Assembly: GCA_026003935.1 (NCBI GenBank)
Contig: BPIE01000002.1
Coordinates: 191,906-255,905 of the forward strand
Origin: Tepidiforma sp.
Lineage (GTDB): Bacteria; Chloroflexota; Dehalococcoidia; Tepidiformales; Tepidiformaceae
Direction: 5' to 3'
DNA: 64,000 nt
Shown: positions 35,810-44,946 of the stretch, in pieces
How the letters are laid out: every line of letters begins with the position of its first letter
Numbering within the stretch: position 1 is the first letter of the stretch
Program-made: the position numbers and the translations under genes
The notes under the pieces: generated by a model
The model's input: only the letters and a program-made list of their open reading frames with translations
What the model was told of the DNA's origin: nothing
Database searches by the model: none

Positions 35810-37696
35810 GTGCAGTGGACACGCCGTCGGCGAGCGGGTGCAAGGCTCGTGGCTTCTGAGGCGGGCTTCCAGGCGGTAGGCGTTGTGGCTGCGGCGGCCG
35901 CGGGCGGGCGGATTTTGTGTACGCGGATTCCGGTCCCGTTTCCGGTGCTTCTGCTTGGGGTGGGGATGGCGGCTGGAGTCGATGGGGCCGGCATTATCAA
36001 GGTCGAGGAGCTGGGTAGCCTCGTTCCCTTTGCAGTTGCGGTGGCAGTTGCGCTCATCGTGTTCGAGGGCGGTACGAGGCTGAATCTTCGGGGGCTTCGG
36101 CGGACTGGTCCGGTAGTTCGAAATCTCGTGGTTGGCGGGCTGGTGGTCACGCCGCTGGTGGGCATGCTGGCGGCGGCGCTCATCGTGGGTCTGCCGTGGA
36201 GGACCGCAGCGCTCTTTGGCGCGCTCGTGTGCGTGACGGGGCCAAGTGTGATCGGGCCGCTGCTGCGCGCGGTCCGCGTCAACGACAAGATTCGTACGGC
36301 GCTTTTGGGCGAGGGCGTGATTATCGACCCGTTTGGGGCACTGCTGACACTGTTTCTCCTGGACATTGCGCTTGCCGAGTCGGTTGACCCCGGAGGGCCG
36401 GCGCGGTGGGTCATTTCTCGCGTTGCGCTTGGGGTGGCAACCGGTGCTGCCGGTGCGGCGGTGGTGTATGGGGTGACGCGCGTCGTTCGGCGACTGGAGG
36501 GCCATGAGGTTGCGCTGCTCGCGGTTGGTGCGGCGCTGGGAGTTTTCGGGATTTCGGAGACGCTGGGGAATGAGTCGGGGCTGACCGCGATGGTTGTCAT
36601 GGGCATCGCGCTGGGGAGTCTTCCAATTCCGCATCGGGAGGCGATGGACCAGTTCCAGGAAACGATCGTGGCATTCCTGGTGGCCTCGGTATATGTCTTG
36701 CTGGCGGCGAGCGTCTCGCTGGAGAGCCTCGGTGACCTGTGGCCAGCGGGATTCCTTGCGGTCGGGGTGTTGATGGTGGTGGGGCGTCCGCTGCTGGTGG
36801 CGCTGGCAACATGGCGCAGCGACCTGAATGTTCGGGAGCGGCTCTTCCTGGCCGCGGTGGCCCCGCGCGGTGTCGTTGCTGCGTCTTTGGCGAGCGTCGT
36901 CGCGGTGGAGGCCGAAGGCCGGCTGGGGGGAGCTCAGGACCAGCTGGTGGCGCTGGTGTTTCTCGTCATCCTGATGACAATCGGCCTACAATCGGCGTAT
37001 GCACCTTTGCTTTCCCGTGTGCTGCGCGTGACGCCGGAACGGTTTGTTGTCGTGGGGTTTGGCGAGGTGGGCCGGCGGGTCGCCACGAGACTGAGTGAGG
37101 CCGGTGAGCCGGTTCTCGTGGTGGATGCGGACGAGGGCCGGGTCGTCGAGGCGCGAGAAGCGGGCTTTGAGGGGGTTTTCGGAGACATCGCGACGCCCGA
37201 GGTTTTGAAGCAAATTGACGTGACTCAGGCAAAGGGGCTCATTTTTGCGACCGAGAACGACGAGCGCGCGCTTCTCGCTGCGCGGCTGGCGCAGCAGATG
37301 GCACCAGTAAAGGTGTATGCGCGAGTGATGGACCCGGCGAACATCCCGGCGTTCGAGGCATCGGGAATCACCGTCGTGAGTCCCGCGATTGCGGTCGCCG
37401 ACGAGCTGGCTTCGATGGTCACGCCATCGCCGCTGGGCGACATCATGGCGGCGGCGGAAGGGGAGTACGCGGTTCTCCGGCTGGTGGTGGCGAACCCGCG
37501 ACTGCAGGGGCAGCGGCTGAGCTCGGTAGGGGCGCTGCGGGGCGCGCTCGTGGTGCTCGTGCGGCGACGGGGCGCGGTGGCCATTCCGTCGGGAAATACG
37601 GTCATTCAACTCGGCGACGTCCTGACAGTGGTTACGCGAGACGACCGGGCCGAGGACTTGCGGGAAGCGATCGAGGGAGTTCCGGCCACGCTCTGA
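35810..37696 (+). CDS. Cation:proton antiporter with TrkA-N and TrkA-C domains
   Basis: 628 residues. About twelve membrane helices of the CPA family occupy residues 20-405 (LIVFEGGTRLNLRGLRR; the conserved LLGEGVIIDPFGALLTLF, where the acidic residues are the ion-binding candidates; GLTAMVVMGIALG). They are followed by a Rossmann TrkA-N nucleotide-binding domain (RFVVVGFGEVGRRVATRLSE) and a TrkA-C domain (YAVLRLVVANPRLQGQRL). It probably exchanges Na+ or K+ for protons under NAD(H) or nucleotide control. Start choice is uncertain: GTG at 35810, or GTG at 35849, which is nearer to the first helix. Confidence 0.88.
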   Translation: MQWTRRRRAGARLVASEAGFQAVGVVAAAAAGGRILCTRIPVPFPVLLLGVGMAAGVDGAGIIKVEELGSLVPFAVAVAVALIVFEGGTRLNLRGLRRTGPVVRNLVVGGLVVTPLVGMLAAALIVGLPWRTAALFGALVCVTGPSVIGPLLRAVRVNDKIRTALLGEGVIIDPFGALLTLFLLDIALAESVDPGGPARWVISRVALGVATGAAGAAVVYGVTRVVRRLEGHEVALLAVGAALGVFGISETLGNESGLTAMVVMGIALGSLPIPHREAMDQFQETIVAFLVASVYVLLAASVSLESLGDLWPAGFLAVGVLMVVGRPLLVALATWRSDLNVRERLFLAAVAPRGVVAASLASVVAVEAEGRLGGAQDQLVALVFLVILMTIGLQSAYAPLLSRVLRVTPERFVVVGFGEVGRRVATRLSEAGEPVLVVDADEGRVVEAREAGFEGVFGDIATPEVLKQIDVTQAKGLIFATENDERALLAARLAQQMAPVKVYARVMDPANIPAFEASGITVVSPAIAVADELASMVTPSPLGDIMAAAEGEYAVLRLVVANPRLQGQRLSSVGALRGALVVLVRRRGAVAIPSGNTVIQLGDVLTVVTRDDRAEDLREAIEGVPATL

Positions 37697-37870
37697 GGCG
37701 GGTCGGCGGATTGGATTCTGCCGGGCTGTTGCACAGGAGCTGGCTGCGAGCGGGCCTGGCTGGGGCGGTTCCCCGGGCGCGTCGCTACGACAGGGGATGG
37801 CGCGAGTGTGTCGTACGGTCATGTCTGCCCGGGACCATGAGGTCCCGGAGGACGAAAGCCAGAGGCGCAG
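37697..37870. other. Intergenic leader with hairpin before helicase gene
   Basis: 174 bases. A perfect 8-base stem CCGGGACC-ATGA-GGTCCCGG (37829-37848) lies just upstream of AGAGG and the helicase ATG. No T-run follows, so a leader structure is more likely than a terminator. Confidence 0.4.
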
Positions 37871-39560
37871 ATGTCGGACCAAGAGCAGCTGGCTGAGGGG
37901 CAGGGTGCACAGGCGGAGCGGACGAAGGTGACCGCCTCAGTCCGGGGGAACAGCGTCATCATCGAGTTTCCGAAGGTGCAGGCACTGGTCGATGCGATGC
38001 GGAGCCTGCCGGTGAAGCGGTACGACTGGAAGACCCGGCAGTGGTCGGTTCCGCTGAAGTACGCGGCGGACGCGTTTCGGGCGCTGGACGCTGCGGGCGC
38101 GGATGCGGGCGACGTGGCGCGGGCGGCGGGGCTGCACGCAGTGCGTTCGGTGAATGCGGACGACGTGGTGTCGAGGTTCCCGGACCTGTTTCCGCATCAA
38201 CGGGAGGGGGTGCGGTTCCTCGCGGCGTCGCGGGGGGCGATCCTCGCGGACGACATGGGCCTCGGAAAGACGCGGCAGGCGATTATCGCGCTGGCGGAGC
38301 GGCGGCCGGACGGCGAGCTGCTCGTGGTATGCCCGGCTTCGCTCAAGCTGAACTGGCGGCGGGAAATCCTGCGGGTGTACCCGGGCGCCGAGGTGCGCAT
38401 CGTGAATGGGCCCGATGCGGTGATTCCCGCGAGGTGGACCATCGTGAACTACGACATCCTGACACGGAAGAAGCCGGAGCTGGTGAAGCACCGCTGGGCA
38501 GGCGTCATCCTCGACGAGGCGCACTACATCAAGAACCCAGCAGGCGGCGCGCTCGAAGGCTGCGATGGCGATTCTCGGCCAGGTGGAGGATCGGTATCTC
38601 CTGACGGGGACACCGGTAATGAACCGCCCAATCGAACTATTCAACCTGCTGCGGGCGGTTGGGCATCCGCTGGGAGACGATTATGTGGACTTCGGGAAAC
38701 GGTACTGCGCCGGCTTCAAGGACACGTACGGGTGGGACTTCAGCGGGGCATCGAACCTTGAAGAGCTGAAGGCGAGGACGGAAGGAACGATCCTTGCGCG
38801 GCGGAAGGAGGAAGTGCTCGACCTGCCGCCGAAACTGCGCACGACGCTGGATGTCGAGCTGGACCGGGCGCGCTACCGGGCGATGACGGAGGAGCTCGTG
38901 CACCTGGCGCGGGAGCAGTACGAGCAGAATGGCGGGAATGTCCGCTGGAACGAGCTGCTGCCCGTGTTTTCGAAGCTGCGCCACGCCATTGCGAAGGACA
39001 AGGCGAAGCATACGGCTGCGCTCGTGGAGGACACGCTGGCGGGCGGCGAGAAGGCCATCGTTTTTACGAACTTCACGGCTGTGGCCGACATGCTGCAGAA
39101 GCACTTCGGGGACGCTGCGGTGCGGCTGACGGGCGAGACGGGCCAGGCGGCGCGGCAGGAGGCGGTCGACCGGTTCCAGGAGGACCCGGCGGTGAAGGTG
39201 TCCATCGGGAACCTGCTGGCGGCAGGTACAGGCATTACGCTGACGGCCGCGACGCAGGTGTTTTTCAATGACCTCGACTGGGTACCTGCGAATCACCTGC
39301 AGGCGGAGGACCGGGCGTACCGGATCGGCCAGCAGAAGATGGTCAACGTGTACTACGTGACGGCACCGGGGACGCTCGACGATGTGGTGTGGGGCGTGCT
39401 CGAACGGAAGCTGGCGGTGCTGGAAGCGCTGGACTACACGAAGCGCGGAGCCGAGGGTGCGGAGACGGGCAGGGTGAACGAGGAAGTGCTGGAGCGGCTG
39501 CTGCGCGACTTCGAGGTACCGCTCGACCCGACGTCGGAGGCCGGGGGGACCGATTCGTAG
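37871..39560 (+). CDS. SMARCAL1/HARP-like SNF2-family helicase, interrupted by a +1 frameshift
   Basis: The first frame has a HARP-like N-terminus (VKRYDWKTRQWSVPLKYAAD), then helicase motifs I (DDMGLGKTRQ), Ia (VVCPASLKLNW) and II (ILDEAHYIKNP). Right after KNP it loses homology. The +1 frame resumes with QAARSKAAMAILGQVEDRYL and carries motif III (LTGTPVMNRP) and motifs IV-VI (IVFTNFTAVADML; AGTGITLTAATQVFF; QAEDRAYRIGQ). The break lies in 38535-38545, and removing one base gives about 562 residues. Intact relatives anneal or remodel forked DNA with ATP. The end of the frame overlaps tRNA-Lys by three bases. Confidence 0.85.
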
Positions 39561-39629
39561 GCCCGGAGAGATTCGAACTCTCGACCAATGGATTAAAAGT
39601 CCACTGCTCTACCGCTGAGCTACGGGCCC
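39558..39629 (-). tRNA. tRNA-Lys (anticodon TTT)
   Basis: Acceptor GGGCCCG / CGGGCCT, D-arm GCTC..GAGC, anticodon stem GTGGA / TCCAT with loop CTTTTAA, T-arm GAGAG-TTCGAAT-CTCTC, discriminator A. CCA is not encoded. The first acceptor pair is G1-U72, as in the Arg gene. A minus-strand GATAAT at 39636-39641 is a likely -10 box. Its last bases overlap the stop codon of the opposite-strand helicase gene. Confidence 0.93.
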
Positions 39630-39652
39630 GACGTCATTATCCCCCGGGAAGG

Positions 39653-39690
39653 CCCGAGGGGCCACGGACAGGTGTCCGCGGCCCCTCGGG
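39653..39690 (-). terminator. Long hairpin after the carboxylase operon
   Basis: An 11-base stem CCCGAGGGGCC / GGCCCCTCGGG continues through one mismatch into CGGACA / TGTCCG. It lies just after the biotin carrier gene and before the tRNA-Lys promoter. There is no T-run. Confidence 0.6.
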
Positions 39691-39714
39691 GCGTTCGACG
39701 CCGGGAGGCGGTGA

Positions 39715-40230
39715 CTAGTCGATGACCGCGAGGACGTCGCCCTCGGCGACGCGCTGGCCTTCGCTGACGGGGACCTCGCGGACGGTGCCGTCGGCGGGCG
39801 CCTTGATTTCGTTTTCCATCTTCATGGCTTCGAGGATGAGGAGGACATCGCCCTTTGCGACGGTCTGCCCCGCTTTGACGTTGACGCGCACGACCTTGCC
39901 GCTGATCTGGGCGGTGACCGCACCTTTGACGGCGGACCTGGCGCCGCCGGTGGGGGCGCTGGCGGCCGCGCGTTCGCGCGGTGCGGAGCTGCCGCCGAGG
40001 CGGCCTTCCCACTGGACGGTGAAGGGGCGGTAATCGACCTGCACTTCCATGCCGCTCTGGCGCTCGCCAGGGGGCGGGAGCTGGATGCGGTAGGGGACGC
40101 TGCCTGCGGTGACGGTGAGGTAGCCGGCGTCCTCGCGAACGGTTACGGGGAACTCGTGTCCATCGACGACGACGCGGTCGCCGCGGACTTCAACCTCGTA
40201 GGTGCGGCCTCCGATGGTGACCTTGGCCAT
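39715..40230 (-). CDS. Biotin carboxyl carrier protein domain protein
   Basis: 171 residues. N-terminal beta region (about 1-80), a Pro/Ala-rich linker, then a complete biotinyl domain with the biotinylation site EAMKMEN (Lys about 138). It carries CO2 as carboxybiotin between a biotin carboxylase and a carboxyltransferase. The carboxyltransferase is encoded 12 bases upstream; no biotin carboxylase is in the window. AGGAGG precedes the ATG. Confidence 0.93.
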   Translation of the reverse strand: MAKVTIGGRTYEVEVRGDRVVVDGHEFPVTVREDAGYLTVTAGSVPYRIQLPPPGERQSGMEVQVDYRPFTVQWEGRLGGSSAPRERAAASAPTGGARSAVKGAVTAQISGKVVRVNVKAGQTVAKGDVLLILEAMKMENEIKAPADGTVREVPVSEGQRVAEGDVLAVID

Positions 40231-40242
40231 GGCGATTCCTCC

Positions 40243-41733
40243 TTAGCGCATCTGGCGGAGGCGCCCGAAGGAGCGCCAGTTGCTGGTGTCGCCGTTGGGG
40301 ACGATGACGGGAGCGGGTGCGGCGGACTGCTGCTTTTTCTCCGAGATGGTCATTGCGCCGACGACGGCGGCGACGAGCTCCCGCTCGGGACCGCCACCCT
40401 CCTTCCGCCACTGGAAGAATTCCCGCGCGACCTGGGGGAACATGACGTAGCTGAGGACGTCTTCGGGGCTCTCGGCAAGGTCGGCGATTTCGGCCCGGGC
40501 CTTCTCCATTTCAGGGTCAAGGTCGTCGGCGGGGCGGTGGTCGATCGGCTTCTCATCGCCAAGGAGCTGCTGGAGGATTTCGGGTGCAATGGGGACGGTG
40601 GTCCGGCCGTACATGCCTTTGGCGAGGTTGCGGGTCTCGCGGGTGACGGTGGCGTACCGCTTGCCGGTAAGGACGTTGAGGACGGCCTGGGTGCCGACAA
40701 TCTGGGAGCTCGGGGTGACGAGCGGCGGATACCCGAGGTCGGCGCGAACGCGGGCATTTTCTTCGAGGACCTCGGCGAGCTTGTGCTCGGCGCCCTGTTC
40801 GCGGAGCTGGCCGACGAGGTTGGAGATCATGCCGCCGGGGACCTGGTGGGCGATGACGCCGGCATCAATGCCGAGGAGGCCGGACTCGAACTTCCAGTAC
40901 TTGCGCCTTACGCCGCGGAAGTAGTCGGCGAGCTGACGCAGCTTCTCCATGTCGAGGCCGGTGGCGTATTCGGGGAATTCATCGAGTGCCGCGACGAGGG
41001 TTTCGGTTGCGGGCTGGCTGGTGCCGCCGGCGAGCGGCGAGATGGCGCAGTCGATGACGTTGGCGCCGGCCTGGACGCCCATGAGGTAGGCCATCTCGGA
41101 GAAGCCGGACGTATCGTGGCAGTGCATCTGGATGAGGATGTCGGGGTGCTTTTGGCGGATGCCGGCGACGATGTCCCTGGCCATGGCGGGGCTAAGGAGG
41201 CCGGCCATGTCTTTGATGGCGATGGAGTCGGCACCCATGGCGATCATTTCGTCGGCGAGGCGGACGAAGGAGTCGGCCGTGTGGACGGGGGAGGTGGTGT
41301 AGCAGAGGGCGCCCTGGACGTGGCCGCCGGCCTTTTTGACGGCGCGGAAGGCGGTTTCGAGGTTCCGGGTGTCATTGAGAGCGTCGAAGATGCGGAAAAT
41401 GTCCATGCCGTTCTGGACGGCGCGGTCGCAGAACTCGTAGATGACGTCGTCGGCGTAGTGGCGGTAGCCGACGGCGTTCTGTCCGCGAAGGAGCATCTGG
41501 GTAGGGGTGTTTTTGAGGCGCTTCTTGATTTCGCGGAGGCGCTCCCACGGGTCTTCCTTGAGGAAGCGGAGGCAGGTATCGAAGGTGGCGCCACCCCAGC
41601 ATTCGATGGCGTGATAGCCGATGGAGTCCATGAGCTCGAGGACGGGGATCATGTCCTCGGTGCGCATGCGCGTGGCGAGGAGGGATTGATGGCCATCGCG
41701 GATGGCCGTTTCCATGATGCCGACTTTGGCCAT
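40243..41733 (-). CDS. pycB: Carboxyltransferase subunit (pyruvate carboxylase B / oxaloacetate decarboxylase alpha)
   Basis: 496 residues. HMGL-like TIM barrel with ETAIRDGHQSLLATRMRTED (Asp metal ligand), GYHAIECWGGATFDTC, FRIFDALNDTRN, KDMAGLLSP containing the active-site Lys, and MHCHDTSGFSEM with metal-ligand His residues, then the conserved PycA C-terminal domain. It transfers the carboxyl group between biotin and pyruvate/oxaloacetate. As a free subunit with a separate carrier, it could serve anaplerotic pyruvate carboxylation or oxaloacetate decarboxylation; no sodium-pump beta subunit is adjacent, which favours carboxylation. Confidence 0.9.
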   Translation of the reverse strand: MAKVGIMETAIRDGHQSLLATRMRTEDMIPVLELMDSIGYHAIECWGGATFDTCLRFLKEDPWERLREIKKRLKNTPTQMLLRGQNAVGYRHYADDVIYEFCDRAVQNGMDIFRIFDALNDTRNLETAFRAVKKAGGHVQGALCYTTSPVHTADSFVRLADEMIAMGADSIAIKDMAGLLSPAMARDIVAGIRQKHPDILIQMHCHDTSGFSEMAYLMGVQAGANVIDCAISPLAGGTSQPATETLVAALDEFPEYATGLDMEKLRQLADYFRGVRRKYWKFESGLLGIDAGVIAHQVPGGMISNLVGQLREQGAEHKLAEVLEENARVRADLGYPPLVTPSSQIVGTQAVLNVLTGKRYATVTRETRNLAKGMYGRTTVPIAPEILQQLLGDEKPIDHRPADDLDPEMEKARAEIADLAESPEDVLSYVMFPQVAREFFQWRKEGGGPERELVAAVVGAMTISEKKQQSAAPAPVIVPNGDTSNWRSFGRLRQMR

Positions 41734-41884
41734 TGGTGCGTCCCGCGGAGAGCGATTTGGGGCGTAGGCCCAGTATTGGTTTCAGGGTAACGGGAGCGGG
41801 TGCTAGGCGCGATTGCCGGGCTGTGGATAGCGGGATGCGGTAGGCTTGCGCGGCAATCAGGCTGAGTTCACGAGGGAGTTCGCG

Positions 41885-42650
41885 ATGGAGATCGGAAAGC
41901 TGTTCAGCCTCGAGGGGAAGGTCGCGCTGGTAACGGGCGGGAGCCGGGGGCTGGGACGGGAGATGGTGCTCGCGTTCGCGCACGCGGGGGCCGATGTGAT
42001 TATTGCGAGCCGGAAGCTGGACGCGTGCGAGCGTCTCGCGGAGGAGGTGGTGCGAGAGACCGGGCGGCGGGCGTTGCCGGTTGCGTGCCACGTTGGCGAG
42101 TGGGGGCAAGTTGAGGACCTTGCGCGGCGCGCCTTCGAGGAGTTTGGGCGGGTCGATGTGCTGGTCAACAACGCGGGGATGTCGCCCATCTACGACCACG
42201 TGGCGAACGTGACGGAGGCGCTTTACGACAAGGTGCTGGACGTGAACCTGAAGGGACCGTTCCGATTGACGGCGCTGGTGGGGACGAAGATGGCGGAGGG
42301 GAACGGGGGCTCCATCATCATGATTTCGAGCACGGCGTCGCTGCACCCGGCGCCGGATGTAATTCCATACGCGGCGGCGAAGGCGGGTTTGAACGCGATG
42401 ACCGTGGGGTTTGCGCGGGCGTTCGCACCGAAGGTGCGGGTGAACTGCATCGTGCCGGGACCGTTCTTGACGGACATTTCGAAGGCGTGGGACATGGAGG
42501 CGTTCAAGGAGCGGGCACGGACGTCGATCCCGCTGCAGCGCGGGGGCGAGCCGCGCGAGATTGTCGGAGCAGCGCTCTACCTGGCGTCGGATGCTTCGAG
42601 CTATACGACTGGGCTCGCTGCTGGTGGTTTCGGGCGGCAGCGGCATTTAG
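41885..42650 (+). CDS. Short-chain dehydrogenase/reductase, C-terminus shifted by one base
   Basis: Classical SDR: NAD(P)-binding TGGSRGLGREM (TGxxxGxG), VNNAGMSP (NNAG), catalytic Ser in MISSTAS and the YAAAK motif (Tyr/Lys). In the original frame, homology stops after SSYTTG and runs on 23 codons without similarity. One base later the expected end SLLVVSGGSGI and a TAG at 42650 appear. The extra base lies in the GGGC at 42611-42614. The restored protein has 254 residues, the family norm. The ATG at 41885 is taken from where homology starts, with GAGGGAG upstream. An acyl-CoA dehydrogenase gene follows, so a 3-hydroxyacyl-CoA or related substrate is plausible. Confidence 0.85.
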
Positions 42651-42788
42651 CGGCGAGACCGGGCAGGCGAGGCGTACCGTCGGAGGGCCCCGGCGGGAGC
42701 GAGAGCCAGCGGCTATGATTGGCGGGCCTTGCGGGGACGCGCTGCGTGCACCCTGCGACCAGACCGTGAAGGGAGAACTTGAGAACCG

Positions 42789-44021
42789 ATGGCTGTTGAT
42801 TTTGAGATCCCGGCGGAGGCGAAGGCGATTCGCCAGAAGGTGCGGGAGTTCGTACACGGCGAATGCATCCCGGCGGAGAAGCGGCTGCTCGATGGGGAGC
42901 CGTACAAGGAGGTGCTGGCGGAGCTTCGCCAGAAGGCGCGGTCACAGGGGCTTTGGTGCCCGTTCGTGCCGAAGGAATGGGGCGGTATGGGGCTGGGGCC
43001 CCTGGCAAATGCGCTGGTGCAGATGGAGCTGGGGGAGAGCTACCTCGGGGCGCTGGCGCTGAATACGCAGGGCCCGGACGACGCGACGATGCTCACCATT
43101 CTGCAGCACGGGACGGACTATCAGAAGGAGAAGTTCCTGAAGCCGCTGCTCAATGGTGAGAAGCGGGTGTGCTACTCGATGACGGAGCGGGCAGCGGGTG
43201 CCGATGCGACGGGGATGAAGACGACGGCGGTTCGGGATGGGGACAACTGGGTCCTGAACGGGGAGAAGTGGTTTTCGAGCGCCGCGAGCGTTGCAGATAT
43301 TGCCGTGGTGATGGCGAAAACGGACCCGGACGCGCCGCGGCACCAGCAGTTCAGCACGTTCATCGTGGAGCTGCCGAACCCGGGCTACCGGATCATTCGG
43401 GATATCCCGACGATGGCGATCGAGGGGCCGCTGAGCCACATCCTGGGGGGCGGGCACGCGGAGGTGCGGATCGAGAACCTGGTGGTGCCACACGAGAACC
43501 TGCTCGGGGGGCAGGGGAACGGTTTCAACATGGGGCAGCACCGGCTGGCGTACGGGCGGCTCCGGCACGGGATGCATAACGTCGCCATGGCGCAGCGGGC
43601 GCTCGACATGGCGGCGAAGCGGGTGACCGAGCGGGAGACGTTCGGGCGCTTGCTGGCGGACCGGCAGGGGGTGCAATGGATGCTCGCAGATTGCGCGACG
43701 GAGCTGTACATCGCGCGGCTTATGCTGCTGCACATTGCGTGGAAGGCGGAGAAGGGGCTGGACATCCGGCAGGAGAACGGCATCGCCAAGGTGTTCCTCG
43801 CCAATATGGTGCACAAGGTGGTGGACACGGCGATCCAGCTGCACGGCGCGCTGGGGTACAGCCTCGATACGCCGCTGGCGCGCTGGTACACGGCGATTCG
43901 CTCGCAGCGGCTGGTGGACGGGCCGGACGAGGTGCACCGCTGGACGACGGGGCGGAACGTCATCAAGGCATTCAAGGAGTTTGGGACGACGGCGCCGGCC
44001 TGCGGCGGGGACCTGCTTTAG
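42789..44021 (+). CDS. Acyl-CoA dehydrogenase family protein
   Basis: 410 residues. The N-terminal helical domain (AKAIRQKVREFVHGECIPAE), middle beta domain with the FAD signature CYSMTERAAGADATGMKT (family: MTEP..GSD), and C-terminal four-helix domain (LAYGRLRHGMHNVAMAQRAL; GALGYSLDTPLARWY) are complete. Flavin-dependent alpha,beta-dehydrogenation of an acyl-CoA with electrons passed to ETF is expected; the Glu base position was not assigned. Similar to ACAD10/11-like members. It follows the short-chain dehydrogenase by 138 bases. Confidence 0.92.
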   Translation: MAVDFEIPAEAKAIRQKVREFVHGECIPAEKRLLDGEPYKEVLAELRQKARSQGLWCPFVPKEWGGMGLGPLANALVQMELGESYLGALALNTQGPDDATMLTILQHGTDYQKEKFLKPLLNGEKRVCYSMTERAAGADATGMKTTAVRDGDNWVLNGEKWFSSAASVADIAVVMAKTDPDAPRHQQFSTFIVELPNPGYRIIRDIPTMAIEGPLSHILGGGHAEVRIENLVVPHENLLGGQGNGFNMGQHRLAYGRLRHGMHNVAMAQRALDMAAKRVTERETFGRLLADRQGVQWMLADCATELYIARLMLLHIAWKAEKGLDIRQENGIAKVFLANMVHKVVDTAIQLHGALGYSLDTPLARWYTAIRSQRLVDGPDEVHRWTTGRNVIKAFKEFGTTAPACGGDLL

Positions 44022-44031
44022 GGTCGGTGGC

Positions 44032-44904
44032 TCAGCCGGGGCCGAGCCTCTCGAGGAGGCCTTCGACCTGGACGCCGGTGATGGGGCGGACAACCCGCCC
44101 CATCCCGGTCCAGTTGGGCCATTTCCAGTCGCCGGTGGCGCGGGGCTGCTGGACGGGGAAGAGGACGGGGCGCTGGCGCGCCGCGAGCATGAGGTGGTAG
44201 TGCTCGCCGAGGGGCACGGTTTCGTTGACGAGACCGATCCAGCAGTTCATCTCTTCGCCAGGGAGGGCGAAGGTGGTGCCGAAGTAGCGGTAGTGACCTC
44301 CGATGGGGCGGGAGGCGCTGGCAACGTAGCGGACGGCGGGGCCGAAGCGCATGCGCAGGGCGGCGCCGATGAGTGCGTGGAGCCGGTTGGTCGAGAGCGC
44401 TTCGTCGAGCGGCACTTCGCCGAGGCCGAGGATGTCTTCGAGGACGAACTGGCGGAACTGTGCGGCGATAGGGTCGGGGTCGCCGTCGAGGGCTTCAACG
44501 ACTTCGTACCAGGTGATGGGGACCCAGGGTGCGGGGACGTCATCGCGGGGGAGGCCGAGCATGATGAAAGCGGGCGGCGCGCTCCACTGGCGCGCGATGG
44601 TCTCCATGGCGGGAAGCTGGGACTCATCGGCGCCGGGTTCGACCTGCACTTCGACGAGGATTCGGCGGCCGCCTTCGTAGGTGAGGAGGAGGTCGGCGAT
44701 GCCGGCATCGGCGAGGCGCGGCTGGACTTCGACGAGGGCGAGGGGTTCGGTGCCGACGCCGGCGGCCTGAGCGAAGAGCGCGTTGAGCATCCGGTGGCCG
44801 CTGCGGAGGAAGTAGGCGAGAGCGCTGGTGCAGTAGTTTTCGAAGGGGCTTGCCTTGGAGCCCGGCCGATAGGCCGAGAGCATGGTGAAGAGGTTTTCGG
44901 ACAT
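44032..44904 (-). CDS. Putative PD-(D/E)XK nuclease-like protein
   Basis: 290 residues. Residues 20-90 fit the PD-(D/E)XK core: an early helix with Glu (PFENYCTSALAYFLR, E22), then ADAGIADLLLTYEG (D71) and RRILVEVQVEP (E85-x-Q87). The Lys of the usual E-x-K is Gln here, a variant known in some active families. The rest is unrecognised. A minus-strand CATACT begins 13 bases before the ATG. It neighbours a recombinase, so a defence, repair or mobile-element role is possible, but nothing proves it. Confidence 0.6.
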   Translation of the reverse strand: MSENLFTMLSAYRPGSKASPFENYCTSALAYFLRSGHRMLNALFAQAAGVGTEPLALVEVQPRLADAGIADLLLTYEGGRRILVEVQVEPGADESQLPAMETIARQWSAPPAFIMLGLPRDDVPAPWVPITWYEVVEALDGDPDPIAAQFRQFVLEDILGLGEVPLDEALSTNRLHALIGAALRMRFGPAVRYVASASRPIGGHYRYFGTTFALPGEEMNCWIGLVNETVPLGEHYHLMLAARQRPVLFPVQQPRATGDWKWPNWTGMGRVVRPITGVQVEGLLERLGPG

Positions 44905-44911
44905 TGGTTCC

Positions 44912-44917
44912 AGTATG
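44912..44917 (-). promoter_or_regulatory. Probable -10 box CATACT, leaderless arrangement
   Basis: CATACT on the minus strand starts 13 bases before the ATG of the nuclease-like gene, with no ribosome-binding site between. Confidence 0.4.
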
Positions 44918-44946
44918 CACGGGGAGGGCGCGGACCGACACGCGAT

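Noticed and set aside
37829..37848. Riboswitch before the helicase gene
   Set aside because: Only one simple hairpin is visible, with no conserved core of a known class.
40156..41790. 544-codon plus-strand frame
   Set aside because: Antisense to the biotin carrier and carboxyltransferase genes, whose motifs are unmistakable; the translation is Gly/Asp/Glu-rich and without domains.
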